In this document: in pieces, positions 63,871-64,000 of the stretch
How positions within the stretch are numbered: position 1 is the first letter of the stretch
Layout of the letters: each line of letters starts with the position of its first letter
Source of the DNA: an uncultured Rhodospirillales bacterium
GTDB taxonomy: Bacteria > Pseudomonadota > Alphaproteobacteria > Rhodospirillales > JABHCV01
DNA: 64,000 bases
Direction: 5' to 3'
Assembly: GCA_938092065.1 (NCBI GenBank)
Contig: CALKND010000004.1
Span: 62,001-126,000, forward strand
Notes under the pieces: model-generated
Databases searched by the model: none
Told to the model about the DNA's origin: nothing
Seen by the model: the letters and a program-made list of their open reading frames with translations, nothing else
Program-made: the position numbers and the translations under genes

Positions 63871-64000
63871 TGGTGTTCTATGTCTGAGATTACTACACTA
63901 CTGTCTTTGCGCTTAACGATCTTACCAATAGGCATTACTTGCTCACGATATTGCATTAGTGTTTGATATAGATTGTCAGCACGGGATTCATTCGCAATAA
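63858..64000 (-). CDS. purM: Phosphoribosylaminoimidazole synthetase, 3' end
   Basis: The last 47 codons of a minus-strand frame enter from the right edge and stop at 63858 inside purN. The residues NLYQTLMQYREQVMPIGKIV and VVISDIEHQWPN resemble PurM ends (GE-V-RIGRV ... W). Position directly before purN supports the call. The start lies outside the window. Confidence 0.7.
   Translation of the reverse strand, partial: IANESRADNLYQTLMQYREQVMPIGKIVKRKDSSVVISDIEHQWPN

Overview
The window is about 64 kb of alphaproteobacterial chromosome, most likely from a marine Rhodospirillales-like lineage. That placement is inferred from family resemblance and gene order: thrB-rnhA-peroxiredoxin, nudix-DUF6111-cca, lptF-lptG-lptD-surA-pdxA-rsmA, and slyX near ctaB. 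Base composition looks moderate and coding density is high. No rRNA, CRISPR array or insertion sequence was seen.

Bases 1-6200 hold trmL and an iron-type cluster: a DUF4856 exported protein behind a possible Fur box, a single reading frame joining a sterol-desaturase-like membrane domain to an iron-type periplasmic binding protein, and a two-domain iron permease with no ordinary start codon. No ABC ATPase gene is present in the cluster. Bases 6200-14000 are on the minus strand: cca, DUF6111 and a nudix gene, then a scar where the arsenate-export pair arsJ-GAPDH sits beside a C-terminal DUF1285 remnant and a deleted gcvPB pseudogene, then a lipoprotein and a peptidoglycan-binding repeat protein.

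Bases 14000-34300 are mostly housekeeping: thrB, rnhA, a peroxiredoxin, a DsbD-like protein, yqgE, an M16 protease, thrC, an M32 carboxypeptidase, ctaB and slyX. They also hold a beta-alanine pathway (omega-aminotransferase plus mmsA) divergent from a second class III aminotransferase, and arfB, DUF922, a lytic transglycosylase, a GNAT and an N-formylglutamate amidohydrolase-like gene.

Bases 34417-40421 form a genomic island of about 6 kb bounded by two identical complete tRNA-Val(GAC) genes. It has a truncated tyrosine integrase and 11-bp-phased TGGCACA repeats near both ends. It also has an XRE repressor with an ImmA-type metalloprotease, and a minus-strand operon of three overlapping small genes, two of them membrane proteins. 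Divergent from that operon lies another: a DUF763 protein with a helix-hairpin-helix motif, an archaeal-looking radical SAM enzyme and a small exported protein. The xre promoter and the divergent promoter region share an operator-like sequence, so the two operons are probably controlled together by the XRE/ImmA switch. This is the best candidate for an undescribed system.

Bases 40900-51000 hold a MATE transporter, gmk and the outer-membrane biogenesis run rsmA-pdxA-surA-lptD-lptG-lptF. Bases 51200-64000 hold an FAD-linked oxidase, tsaC, cysQ, the AmmeMemoRadiSam genes (a B-A fusion divergent from the radical SAM partner), a flippase-like membrane protein, pepA, holC, an ABC-F ATPase, ndk, purN and the 3' end of purM.
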